NCBI RefSeq assembly: GCF_013085255.1
Contig: NZ_JABFCX010000003.1
Coordinates: 1-64,000 of the forward strand
From: Parvularcula mediterranea
GTDB lineage: Bacteria > Pseudomonadota > Alphaproteobacteria > Caulobacterales > Parvularculaceae
DNA: 64,000 nt
Direction of reading: 5' to 3'
Shown here: positions 1 through 8,670 of the stretch, one piece after another
How positions within the stretch are numbered: the stretch's first letter is position 1
Layout of the letters: every line of letters begins with the position of its first letter
Program-made: the position numbers and the translations under genes
Notes under the pieces: generated by a model
The model's input: the letters and a program-made list of their open reading frames with translations, nothing else
The model's database searches: none
Told to the model about the DNA's origin: nothing

Positions 1-2719
1 CGAACGGCCGTGACCTGACGGTTGAGGGCTTGGTTGTTGATGGTGAGTTTGTTGTTGCTGGGTCTAATTCGACGTCTGTTTTGGGTCTGCGTGGTACGCA
101 GGAGCTTTCGGGTTCTGGCCGGGTTCTTTTGTCTGGTGAGAACGCTGTTGGCGGTGTTGCCCGGAACGTTCTTCAGCTGACCTCGACGTCGAATGCGCGT
201 GAGGAGCTGACCATTGGCTCGGATATTGTTGTCGAGGGCTGGGGGTCTGTGTCGGCCAACGGCAATGACGACACGATCCGGTTCGAGGGTTTGGCCAAGG
301 GCTCTTCGGAAGGCCCGCTGACGCTGTTCGATATCGACAACACCCAAGGGGACGGCTCGGCGGGTGCCTTGCGTGTGGACAGCTCCGAAGGGGTTGTTGC
401 GGTTGGCCAGAGCGCCCGGATCATCGGTGCGGACTTTGTGGGTGAAGCGGGTACGGACGGTATCCTCGAGTTCTTCGCCAGCGCGGTCCTCGAAGAGGTC
501 TCGCTGTCGATGGACAGCCTTCTGGACGGCACCACCCAATCGAGGACGGTGTTCGTCCAGGAAGGGCTGGCGCTTGATGGCAGCCTCGAGATCAGGGGCA
601 CCCAGTCGCGGACCACGGAGTTCCGCTTCCAGGGCGAGCAGGAGATCTCAGGCACAGGCGAGATCGTCCTGACCGATGGCGGCGTGGGGGATGCTGATCC
701 CCTGAGCTACCTTGCGATCCAGGGGGTGACCGGTGCGTCGGAGATCCTGACCATCGGCGAGGACATCACGGTGAGGGGCGAGGGGTGGATCTTCTCGCGC
801 TCGACGAACGACCTCTTCGCCATTGATGGCAGGGTCGTGGCCGAAGGCGGCAGGCTGCGCATCGAGGACACGGCCTCGGTGAACGGCGAGGTGGGCGCGC
901 TTGCGGGCGGTCTCCTCGAGATGCGCCAGGCTGATCTTCTCACGGAGCAATCAAAGCTGGTGATCGGCCTTGATGGTGCAGGGGATGACGCTGCGGCGGG
1001 CCTTGTGACCATCCGTCAGGCGATCACCCTTGAGGGTATCTTAAAGCTCGAAGTGGGCGACGGGTTCGCAGCCGAGCTTGGCGACAGCTTTGTCATCGCA
1101 AGGGAGGACTTCAACGTCACCAATGGCGAGGCGTTCGCAGGAGCCTTTGACGGCTTTGAAGGCTTCGACCTTGAGGGCGACCTTGCCTTCCGGCTCGTGA
1201 GGAGCACGGATCCTGAGAACAGCTCGATCCAGACGCTGGTCCTCGAAGTGGTGGAAGACGCCACGGCCGAGGCTGGCGGCTTCATCGGAGCGGGCTCTGT
1301 CTTCACCCCGCCGGACCTGCCTGCAGAGGGCACGCGGGTGGAGATCACCCTTGATGAGATCGGCGGCCGGGTGGCTGACAGCGAGATCACGGGGACGACC
1401 ACGGATGGTCTTTCGAGGGTCGAGGTGACCAACACGCTGGCGGTGCTCGAGAACGTGGCCTTGGGCGTCGACCTTGGGGTGGATGCTGCGAACGGCACCC
1501 GGCGTGTGGACATCGAGCAGGGGCTGACCTTTGCGAACGGTGCCCAGATCATCCTCGAGGACAGCGAGAACGGTGTGGCGGAAGCGCGCTTCTTCGGTAC
1601 CCAGACGGTGGACGGCGAAGGCGGCATCTTCATGAGCCGGGTCAATGCCAACGTCCTTGGCATCGAGTCGGAGATCGAGTTCGTCAACACGCTGTCAGGC
1701 GCAAGGGAGCTTCTGACCTTCGGTGAGGATGTGACCATCTCTGGCGATGGCCGTGTCTTTGCCAATGGCTTCGAAGACCGGATCCGGATCCTCGGCGAGG
1801 TTGTGGGTACGCCTGAGAACCTTCTCGAGATCGAGGATCTCGACAATGGCGGTGCGACCTTGATGGTCGATGCCTCGGCTGGCCGTGTGGCTGTGGACGA
1901 TGTGGTGGAGAACACCCGCTTCGAGGGGACAGGGGAGCTTGAGCTCTTCGATGGCAGCTACCGGAACGTCAGCTTCGGCATGGATGCCCGCTTCGGCGGT
2001 GTGGCCTCAGGTGGCCAGACCCTGACGGTGGAGGAGGGCCTTGAGGTCGACAGTCTCCTCACCGTGGAGGCTCCGACCGGGGGCACCCGGTTCCTGACCG
2101 CGCTTGGCGAGCAGAGCCTTGTGGGGACGGGCGAGATCGTCCTCTCCGGCGATGAGACGTCGGAAGGCCAGGCGCAGAACTATCTCGACTTCAACGGCAC
2201 GCTGGTGCGGGCGGAGACCTTGGTGATCGGTCCTGACCTGACGGTGAGGGGCGAGGGCCATATCCGTGCGATCGATGCCGATGACCTGGTGGATATCCAG
2301 GGTACGCTGATCGTCGAGGGCCTCTTCGAGGTCGAGGACCTGGCGGACTTTGGCGGCACCCTGGAGATCGCAAGGACGGGCACCCTCGAGGTCGAGGACC
2401 GGTTCAACGAGCTTCGTGAGCTGACCCTGACGGGGGATGCCCAAGTGACGATCGCGCTCGGCGGCTCAGGGCTTGATGCCCGTGCCGGCCAGATCGTGAT
2501 CTTCGGCGAGGCCGCCCTTGCAGGCACCCTGACCCTCGACGTCGAGGCAGGCTTCACAGGCGAGATCGGCGACGAGTTCGTCATCGCCTCGGCAAGGGAC
2601 GGCTTCGCCTCCGTCTTCGACGCCATCGAAGGCTTCGACATAGACGGAGACGACAAAGCCCTAGCCCTCGTCCAGGACGATACAACACTGTCGGTGAGGA
2701 TCGTCAGCCAGGATGAGGC
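1..2719 (+). repeat. Long intragenic direct repeat, copy 1
   Basis: Positions 1-2719 match 3469-6187 at a constant offset of 3,468 bp. In the parts I compared the copies are identical up to about 2290. From 2291 on they differ by scattered single bases, all of which I read as synonymous, and similarity stops abruptly after the shared 'gatgaggc' ending at 2719. The unit continues upstream of the window. Confidence 0.92.
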
Positions 2720-5700
2720 AGGCTCGTTCTTCCTCAGGAGCCAACTGCCGCCGGACCCGGTCCTGCCGGAGCTTTCGGGCACCTTTACCGGCGTCATCGA
2801 CGATGCGCTGGCAGGTGGCCCGCTGGCGCAGGTGGACGACAGCGGCGCGACCTTCAACAGTGTCGATCTGCAAACGGATGTTCTCATCCAGACCGATGAT
2901 GACGGCTTCTTCCGGCAAGGGTTTCTTCAGGTCAGCGACGGCCTGACCCTCACGGGTGCCGACATCACGCTGGAGTCAACGCCTAGCGACCGTGCCTATC
3001 TTCTCTTCAATGGTCCGCAAACGGTTTCTGGTACTGGGGAGATCGTGCTCTCCGAGACGAATGGTACGCCATTCCGTCCAGTGACGAACTGGGTCGGCTT
3101 CTCCGGCTCTGACTTCAATGCGCCCGAAACGCTGACGTTCGATGTGGTCGTCCGCGGCGCGGGTTCGATCTTCACGAACAGCGCGCAGGACCGCTTCCAG
3201 TTCCTCGATGAAGTGATTGCGGAAGGCGGTAGGCTGACGATCTCCTACATCAACAATGGTGGAGAGACGCTGGTCGTCAGCGAGCAACTAGGTGGTGAGC
3301 TGATCATCCAGTCGGCAATTGAAGACACTGTTCTGTCACCGACAGCCGGAACCGTCGTCGAGATTGCTTCGGCGACCATCCGCGATCTTGAAGTGGCTGG
3401 TGAAGGTGCCGTCGATATCCGATCGAGCAGCGCCGAAGGCATTCTTGTCACGGGCAACGCCATCCTCACGAACGGCCGTGACCTGACGGTTGAGGGCTTG
3501 GTTGTTGATGGTGAGTTTGTTGTTGCTGGGTCTAATTCGACGTCTGTTTTGGGTCTGCGTGGTACGCAGGAGCTTTCGGGTTCTGGCCGGGTTCTTTTGT
3601 CTGGTGAGAACGCTGTTGGCGGTGTTGCCCGGAACGTTCTTCAGCTGACCTCGACGTCGAATGCGCGTGAGGAGCTGACCATTGGCTCGGATATTGTTGT
3701 CGAGGGCTGGGGGTCTGTGTCGGCCAACGGCAATGACGACACGATCCGGTTCGAGGGTTTGGCCAAGGGCTCTTCGGAAGGCCCGCTGACGCTGTTCGAT
3801 ATCGACAACACCCAAGGGGACGGCTCGGCGGGTGCCTTGCGTGTGGACAGCTCCGAAGGGGTTGTTGCGGTTGGCCAGAGCGCCCGGATCATCGGTGCGG
3901 ACTTTGTGGGTGAAGCGGGTACGGACGGTATCCTCGAGTTCTTCGCCAGCGCGGTCCTCGAAGAGGTCTCGCTGTCGATGGACAGCCTTCTGGACGGCAC
4001 CACCCAATCGAGGACGGTGTTCGTCCAGGAAGGGCTGGCGCTTGATGGCAGCCTCGAGATCAGGGGCACCCAGTCGCGGACCACGGAGTTCCGCTTCCAG
4101 GGCGAGCAGGAGATCTCAGGCACAGGCGAGATCGTCCTGACCGATGGCGGCGTGGGGGATGCTGATCCCCTGAGCTACCTTGCGATCCAGGGGGTGACCG
4201 GTGCGTCGGAGATCCTGACCATCGGCGAGGACATCACGGTGAGGGGCGAGGGGTGGATCTTCTCGCGCTCGACGAACGACCTCTTCGCCATTGATGGCAG
4301 GGTCGTGGCCGAAGGCGGCAGGCTGCGCATCGAGGACACGGCCTCGGTGAACGGCGAGGTGGGCGCGCTTGCGGGCGGTCTCCTCGAGATGCGCCAGGCT
4401 GATCTTCTCACGGAGCAATCAAAGCTGGTGATCGGCCTTGATGGTGCAGGGGATGACGCTGCGGCGGGCCTTGTGACCATCCGTCAGGCGATCACCCTTG
4501 AGGGTATCTTAAAGCTCGAAGTGGGCGACGGGTTCGCAGCCGAGCTTGGCGACAGCTTTGTCATCGCAAGGGAGGACTTCAACGTCACCAATGGCGAGGC
4601 GTTCGCAGGAGCCTTTGACGGCTTTGAAGGCTTCGACCTTGAGGGCGACCTTGCCTTCCGGCTCGTGAGGAGCACGGATCCTGAGAACAGCTCGATCCAG
4701 ACGCTGGTCCTCGAAGTGGTGGAAGACGCCACGGCCGAGGCTGGCGGCTTCATCGGAGCGGGCTCTGTCTTCACCCCGCCGGACCTGCCTGCAGAGGGCA
4801 CGCGGGTGGAGATCACCCTTGATGAGATCGGCGGCCGGGTGGCTGACAGCGAGATCACGGGGACGACCACGGATGGTCTTTCGAGGGTCGAGGTGACCAA
4901 CACGCTGGCGGTGCTCGAGAACGTGGCCTTGGGCGTCGACCTTGGGGTGGATGCTGCGAACGGCACCCGGCGTGTGGACATCGAGCAGGGGCTGACCTTT
5001 GCGAACGGTGCCCAGATCATCCTCGAGGACAGCGAGAACGGTGTGGCGGAAGCGCGCTTCTTCGGTACCCAGACGGTGGACGGCGAAGGCGGCATCTTCA
5101 TGAGCCGGGTCAATGCCAACGTCCTTGGCATCGAGTCGGAGATCGAGTTCGTCAACACGCTGTCAGGCGCAAGGGAGCTTCTGACCTTCGGTGAGGATGT
5201 GACCATCTCTGGCGATGGCCGTGTCTTTGCCAATGGCTTCGAAGACCGGATCCGGATCCTCGGCGAGGTTGTGGGTACGCCTGAGAACCTTCTCGAGATC
5301 GAGGATCTCGACAATGGCGGTGCGACCTTGATGGTCGATGCCTCGGCTGGCCGTGTGGCTGTGGACGATGTGGTGGAGAACACCCGCTTCGAGGGGACAG
5401 GGGAGCTTGAGCTCTTCGATGGCAGCTACCGGAACGTCAGCTTCGGCATGGATGCCCGCTTCGGCGGTGTGGCCTCAGGTGGCCAGACCCTGACGGTGGA
5501 GGAGGGCCTTGAGGTCGACAGTCTCCTCACCGTGGAGGCTCCGACCGGGGGCACCCGGTTCCTGACCGCGCTTGGCGAGCAGAGCCTTGTGGGGACGGGC
5601 GAGATCGTCCTCTCCGGCGATGAGACGTCGGAAGGCCAGGCGCAGAACTATCTCGACTTCAACGGCACGCTGGTGCGGGCGGAGACCTTGGTGATCGGTC

Positions 5701-8546
5701 CTGACCTGACGGTGAGGGGCGAGGGCCATATCCGTGCGATCGATGCCGATGACCTGGTCGATATCCAGGGTACGCTGATCGTCGAGGGCCTCTTCGAGGT
5801 CGAGGACCTGGCGGACTTTGGCGGCACCTTGGAGATTGCAAGGACGGGCACCCTCGAGGTCGAGGACCGGTTCAACGAGCTTCGTGAGCTGACCCTGACG
5901 GGGGATGCGCAAGTGACGATCGCGCTCGGGGGCTCAGGGCTTGATGCCCGGGCCGGCCAGATCGTGATCTTCGGCGAGGCCGCCCTTGCAGGCACCCTGA
6001 CCCTCGACGTCGAGGCAGGCTTCACAGGCGAGATCGGCGACGAGTTCGTCATCGCCTCAGCCAGGGACGGCTTCGCCTCCGTCTTCGACGCCATCGAAGG
6101 CTTCGACATAGACGGAGACGACAAAGCCCTAGCCCTCGTCCAAGACGATACAACTCTCTCCGTCAGAATCGTCAGCCAGGATGAGGCGAACACGATCATT
6201 CAGCGTGAAGATCTTCCTGCTGACCCGGTCCTCCCGGAAGTGAATGGGACGATCACCGGGGTCCTCAACGAAGCCGCTGCCGGTGGGCCGCTGGTTCGTG
6301 TGGATGATTCCACGGCTACGTTCGACGACGTCACGCTCGAGGTCGATGTGAATGTGACCGCCGCCGAAGATTCCTTCTTCCGGTCGGCGTTCCTTCAGGT
6401 CACCAACGGCCTGACGATCAATGACCAGACCATCTCGGCGGTCCCGGGAGAAGGTGACCGCTCCTGGGTCTACTTCATCGGAGAGCAGACTGTCGACGGA
6501 ACCGGGACGATTGTTCTCAACGATCGCCCGGACACGCCGTTCATCACGGAATCGGCGTTGCTGGAGTTCGATGGACAGGACTTCGGAACGGCCCAGACGC
6601 TGACCCTCGCAGCGGGTATCGATATCCGCGGCAGTGGTGATGTGTTCACGGACGAAGCCGAGGACCGCTTTGACATTGCGGGCGACGTGACCGCCGTTGG
6701 CGGCCGCCTCGATCTCTCCAACGTCGACAATGACGGCGGCATGCTCAACCTCTTCGAGGATGTCGGCGGCCAACTGGTGCTTGGCGGGACCATCGACAAC
6801 ACGGTCCTCAACCCCGCATCGGGCGTTGAGGTGGACGTGCAGGCGACCCTCAACGACGTGACGGTTGCGGGCGCTGGTTCGGTGGACTTCCAGACGGGCG
6901 CGGTCCACACCAACCTGAGTATCGATGGCAAAGCCACGATCGGCCAAGGGCGAGACCTCAATGTCGTCGGCCTTGACCTTGATGGCCTCCTGACGATCAG
7001 CGGTTCGAATTCGGTTTCTGCTCTCAACCTTCGCGGCGAGCAGACGTTCACTGGCACTGGCCGTGTGCTGATGACCACTGACGGTGCGGTGAACGGAACG
7101 GCGTTGAACTACATCCAGCTCGTATCTCTCTCGGGCGATGCCGAGGTGCTGACCATCGACAGCGGTCTCACGATCGAAGGGCCGGGCCTCGTCTTCGCCA
7201 ACAGCACAGGCGATAGCATTGTCTTCGATGCCCTCGCGAAGGGCGCGGCCGGTGGTGTGCTCAAGCTGGGTAACATCGACAACACCGATGGCGGCGGCGA
7301 TCGCGGAATCCTCCGCGTCGATGCTTCGGCGGGCGAAGTCGGAGCAGCCGAAAGCCGCTTCCTCCGCGGTGTCGATGTGACGAGCGAGGCCGGTGCGCCG
7401 GGCGTGTTCTCCCTCTTCTCGGGCGCCAACCTCGACTTCGTGGCGTTCACCATGGATGCCGAGCTCGACGCTCGCGAGGTGAGCAAGACCGTCTTTATAC
7501 AGAACGGCCTTGACGTTGCCTCGACCTTGACGGTGACCGGGACCAATATCCGGACCGGGGAGCTGCGCTTCCAAGGGGAGCAGGAGCTTGGCGGCGGCGG
7601 TGAGATCATCCTTGTAGACGGTGGTGTCTCGGTCAATCAGCCTGCGACATATCTCACCATACAGGGCCTGACCGCCGATGCAGAAGTGCTGACGCTGGCC
7701 GAAGGGACGACCGTTCGAGGCGTGGGTTGGCTCTTCTCGCGGTCGACGAACGATCTCTTCGCTTTCGATGGCAGAGTTGTCGCTGACGGCGGATTGCTCC
7801 GTGTCGAAGACACCACTTCTGTCGATGGCGAAGTCGGCGCTCTGGCAGGAAGCACGCTGGAGATCCGTCAGGGTAATCTCCTCACGGAGCAATCGAAGCT
7901 CGTCGTGGGCCTCGAAGGAGCGGGCGATGATGCGGAAGCGGGGCTCGTGACGATCACGCAGGTCCTGACGCTCGAAGGCATCCTCAAGCTGGAAGTCGGT
8001 GACGGGTTCTCGGCAGAGCTGGGCGATACATTCGTGATCGCGAGAGAGAACACGAACATCACCAACGGCGAAGCCTTTGTCGGCTCATTCGATGGCTACG
8101 AAGGCTTCGATCTCGAGGGTGATCTCGCGTTCCGCCTTGTTCAATCGACCGACCCCGAGAACTCCAGCATCGAGACGCTGGTCCTCGAGGTCGTCAATGA
8201 CGCAGCTGCAGAAGCAGAGGGCTTCATCGGTGATGATGCGGCTTTCATCCCGCCAGCAACGTCAGGCATCGAGAGCTCGTCCGTGCCGAGCGGTGACGCC
8301 GGCAAGGCCGTCAGCTCCTTCGCCGTCATCGACGATGTGCAGGACGCGATGGAGACGGGGCCGCTGTTCGAGAAACCGCTTCCGCAGTTCAACACTGGCG
8401 ATCCAACCGAACCGCCAGCGACGGAAGCTCTTGCGGACCTCGTGCGCGAGAATGACGCATTCCTGCATGACGACATTGCGATCGAGGCGGCAGAGCAGGC
8501 TCTCGTCCAACAGCTTCAGTTCCTTGAGGACCAACACGGCTTCTAG
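1..8546 (+). CDS. Giant acidic repetitive exoprotein, 5' end missing
   Basis: The reading frame is already open at the left edge: codons from position 3 give NGRDLTVEG, identical to an internal segment near 3471, so the true start is upstream. At least 2,847 residues are present, very rich in Gly, Asp, Glu, Val and Thr. Short motifs recur every 20-40 residues, such as 'GEQ-x-GTGEIVL' and 'LTIG-x-DITVRGEG', as expected for a right-handed beta-helix or filamentous-haemagglutinin-like stalk. A 1,156-residue unit (3,468 bp) occurs twice almost perfectly, followed by a diverged partial third copy. The last ~100 residues are a non-repetitive acidic tail. I see no C-terminal autotransporter barrel and no RTX nonapeptides, so the export route is unknown. 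An adhesin or surface-layer role is an inference from composition. Codon use differs between segments of the repeat. Confidence 0.8.
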   Translation, partial: NGRDLTVEGLVVDGEFVVAGSNSTSVLGLRGTQELSGSGRVLLSGENAVGGVARNVLQLTSTSNAREELTIGSDIVVEGWGSVSANGNDDTIRFEGLAKGSSEGPLTLFDIDNTQGDGSAGALRVDSSEGVVAVGQSARIIGADFVGEAGTDGILEFFASAVLEEVSLSMDSLLDGTTQSRTVFVQEGLALDGSLEIRGTQSRTTEFRFQGEQEISGTGEIVLTDGGVGDADPLSYLAIQGVTGASEILTIGEDITVRGEGWIFSRSTNDLFAIDGRVVAEGGRLRIEDTASVNGEVGALAGGLLEMRQADLLTEQSKLVIGLDGAGDDAAAGLVTIRQAITLEGILKLEVGDGFAAELGDSFVIAREDFNVTNGEAFAGAFDGFEGFDLEGDLAFRLVRSTDPENSSIQTLVLEVVEDATAEAGGFIGAGSVFTPPDLPAEGTRVEITLDEIGGRVADSEITGTTTDGLSRVEVTNTLAVLENVALGVDLGVDAANGTRRVDIEQGLTFANGAQIILEDSENGVAEARFFGTQTVDGEGGIFMSRVNANVLGIESEIEFVNTLSGARELLTFGEDVTISGDGRVFANGFEDRIRILGEVVGTPENLLEIEDLDNGGATLMVDASAGRVAVDDVVENTRFEGTGELELFDGSYRNVSFGMDARFGGVASGGQTLTVEEGLEVDSLLTVEAPTGGTRFLTALGEQSLVGTGEIVLSGDETSEGQAQNYLDFNGTLVRAETLVIGPDLTVRGEGHIRAIDADDLVDIQGTLIVEGLFEVEDLADFGGTLEIARTGTLEVEDRFNELRELTLTGDAQVTIALGGSGLDARAGQIVIFGEAALAGTLTLDVEAGFTGEIGDEFVIASARDGFASVFDAIEGFDIDGDDKALALVQDDTTLSVRIVSQDEAGSFFLRSQLPPDPVLPELSGTFTGVIDDALAGGPLAQVDDSGATFNSVDLQTDVLIQTDDDGFFRQGFLQVSDGLTLTGADITLESTPSDRAYLLFNGPQTVSGTGEIVLSETNGTPFRPVTNWVGFSGSDFNAPETLTFDVVVRGAGSIFTNSAQDRFQFLDEVIAEGGRLTISYINNGGETLVVSEQLGGELIIQSAIEDTVLSPTAGTVVEIASATIRDLEVAGEGAVDIRSSSAEGILVTGNAILTNGRDLTVEGLVVDGEFVVAGSNSTSVLGLRGTQELSGSGRVLLSGENAVGGVARNVLQLTSTSNAREELTIGSDIVVEGWGSVSANGNDDTIRFEGLAKGSSEGPLTLFDIDNTQGDGSAGALRVDSSEGVVAVGQSARIIGADFVGEAGTDGILEFFASAVLEEVSLSMDSLLDGTTQSRTVFVQEGLALDGSLEIRGTQSRTTEFRFQGEQEISGTGEIVLTDGGVGDADPLSYLAIQGVTGASEILTIGEDITVRGEGWIFSRSTNDLFAIDGRVVAEGGRLRIEDTASVNGEVGALAGGLLEMRQADLLTEQSKLVIGLDGAGDDAAAGLVTIRQAITLEGILKLEVGDGFAAELGDSFVIAREDFNVTNGEAFAGAFDGFEGFDLEGDLAFRLVRSTDPENSSIQTLVLEVVEDATAEAGGFIGAGSVFTPPDLPAEGTRVEITLDEIGGRVADSEITGTTTDGLSRVEVTNTLAVLENVALGVDLGVDAANGTRRVDIEQGLTFANGAQIILEDSENGVAEARFFGTQTVDGEGGIFMSRVNANVLGIESEIEFVNTLSGARELLTFGEDVTISGDGRVFANGFEDRIRILGEVVGTPENLLEIEDLDNGGATLMVDASAGRVAVDDVVENTRFEGTGELELFDGSYRNVSFGMDARFGGVASGGQTLTVEEGLEVDSLLTVEAPTGGTRFLTALGEQSLVGTGEIVLSGDETSEGQAQNYLDFNGTLVRAETLVIGPDLTVRGEGHIRAIDADDLVDIQGTLIVEGLFEVEDLADFGGTLEIARTGTLEVEDRFNELRELTLTGDAQVTIALGGSGLDARAGQIVIFGEAALAGTLTLDVEAGFTGEIGDEFVIASARDGFASVFDAIEGFDIDGDDKALALVQDDTTLSVRIVSQDEANTIIQREDLPADPVLPEVNGTITGVLNEAAAGGPLVRVDDSTATFDDVTLEVDVNVTAAEDSFFRSAFLQVTNGLTINDQTISAVPGEGDRSWVYFIGEQTVDGTGTIVLNDRPDTPFITESALLEFDGQDFGTAQTLTLAAGIDIRGSGDVFTDEAEDRFDIAGDVTAVGGRLDLSNVDNDGGMLNLFEDVGGQLVLGGTIDNTVLNPASGVEVDVQATLNDVTVAGAGSVDFQTGAVHTNLSIDGKATIGQGRDLNVVGLDLDGLLTISGSNSVSALNLRGEQTFTGTGRVLMTTDGAVNGTALNYIQLVSLSGDAEVLTIDSGLTIEGPGLVFANSTGDSIVFDALAKGAAGGVLKLGNIDNTDGGGDRGILRVDASAGEVGAAESRFLRGVDVTSEAGAPGVFSLFSGANLDFVAFTMDAELDAREVSKTVFIQNGLDVASTLTVTGTNIRTGELRFQGEQELGGGGEIILVDGGVSVNQPATYLTIQGLTADAEVLTLAEGTTVRGVGWLFSRSTNDLFAFDGRVVADGGLLRVEDTTSVDGEVGALAGSTLEIRQGNLLTEQSKLVVGLEGAGDDAEAGLVTITQVLTLEGILKLEVGDGFSAELGDTFVIARENTNITNGEAFVGSFDGYEGFDLEGDLAFRLVQSTDPENSSIETLVLEVVNDAAAEAEGFIGDDAAFIPPATSGIESSSVPSGDAGKAVSSFAVIDDVQDAMETGPLFEKPLPQFNTGDPTEPPATEALADLVRENDAFLHDDIAIEAAEQALVQQLQFLEDQHGF
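2720..3468 (+). repeat. Spacer module of the giant gene, diverged copy 1
   Basis: This segment separates the two near-identical blocks. Its protein (DPVLPE, then a region with AGGPL and VDDS) is clearly homologous to that encoded by about 6188-6935, but the two have diverged extensively at protein and DNA level. The spacer has therefore not been homogenised in the way its flanks have. Confidence 0.7.
3469..6187 (+). repeat. Long intragenic direct repeat, copy 2
   Basis: This is the second copy of the block at 1-2719. Differences from copy 1 cluster in its last ~430 bp, for example 5759 C against 2291 G (GTC/GTG), then changes such as ACC-TTG for ACC-CTG and TCA-GCC for TCG-GCA. All those I checked leave the protein unchanged. 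Confidence 0.92.
6936..8260 (+). repeat. Diverged third partial copy of the repeat unit
   Basis: The protein from about GRDLNVVGLDLDG to FIPP aligns with the first ~440 residues of the 1,156-residue unit. It shares LTEQSKLV, GLEGAGDDA and STDPENSSI blocks, but the DNA is much less similar and uses C-ending codons throughout. It ends the repetitive part; the acidic tail follows. Confidence 0.75.
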
Positions 8547-8556
8547 GCGCTTGCAT

Positions 8557-8583
8557 GAGGTGCAGTCCGCGGGGCTGCACCTC
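8557..8583 (+). terminator. Perfect 9-bp hairpin after the giant gene
   Basis: GAGGTGCAG and CTGCACCTC flank a 9-base loop starting 11 bases after the stop codon. The following bases are only CTTCATCT, so there is no proper U-tract. It may be an mRNA-stabilising hairpin or a weak terminator. Confidence 0.5.
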
Positions 8584-8670
8584 CTTCATCTGGGCGGCGT
8601 GTTCGTCTAGGAACCCTCGAAAGGCCGGGTGCTGGCAGGACGCCGCGCCCCTTCAGTCGAGGAGTACCCC

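Noticed and set aside
1-6187. CRISPR-like or satellite array in the repetitive region
   Set aside because: The repeats are protein-coding, long (3,468 bp period) and in frame, with no short regularly spaced direct repeats.
6129-7892. 587-codon open frame on the minus strand inside the giant repeat gene
   Set aside because: The plus frame is clearly the protein-coding one (repeat motifs, homology between copies). The antisense frame is a by-product of GC-rich, stop-poor codon use and has no recognisable domain.
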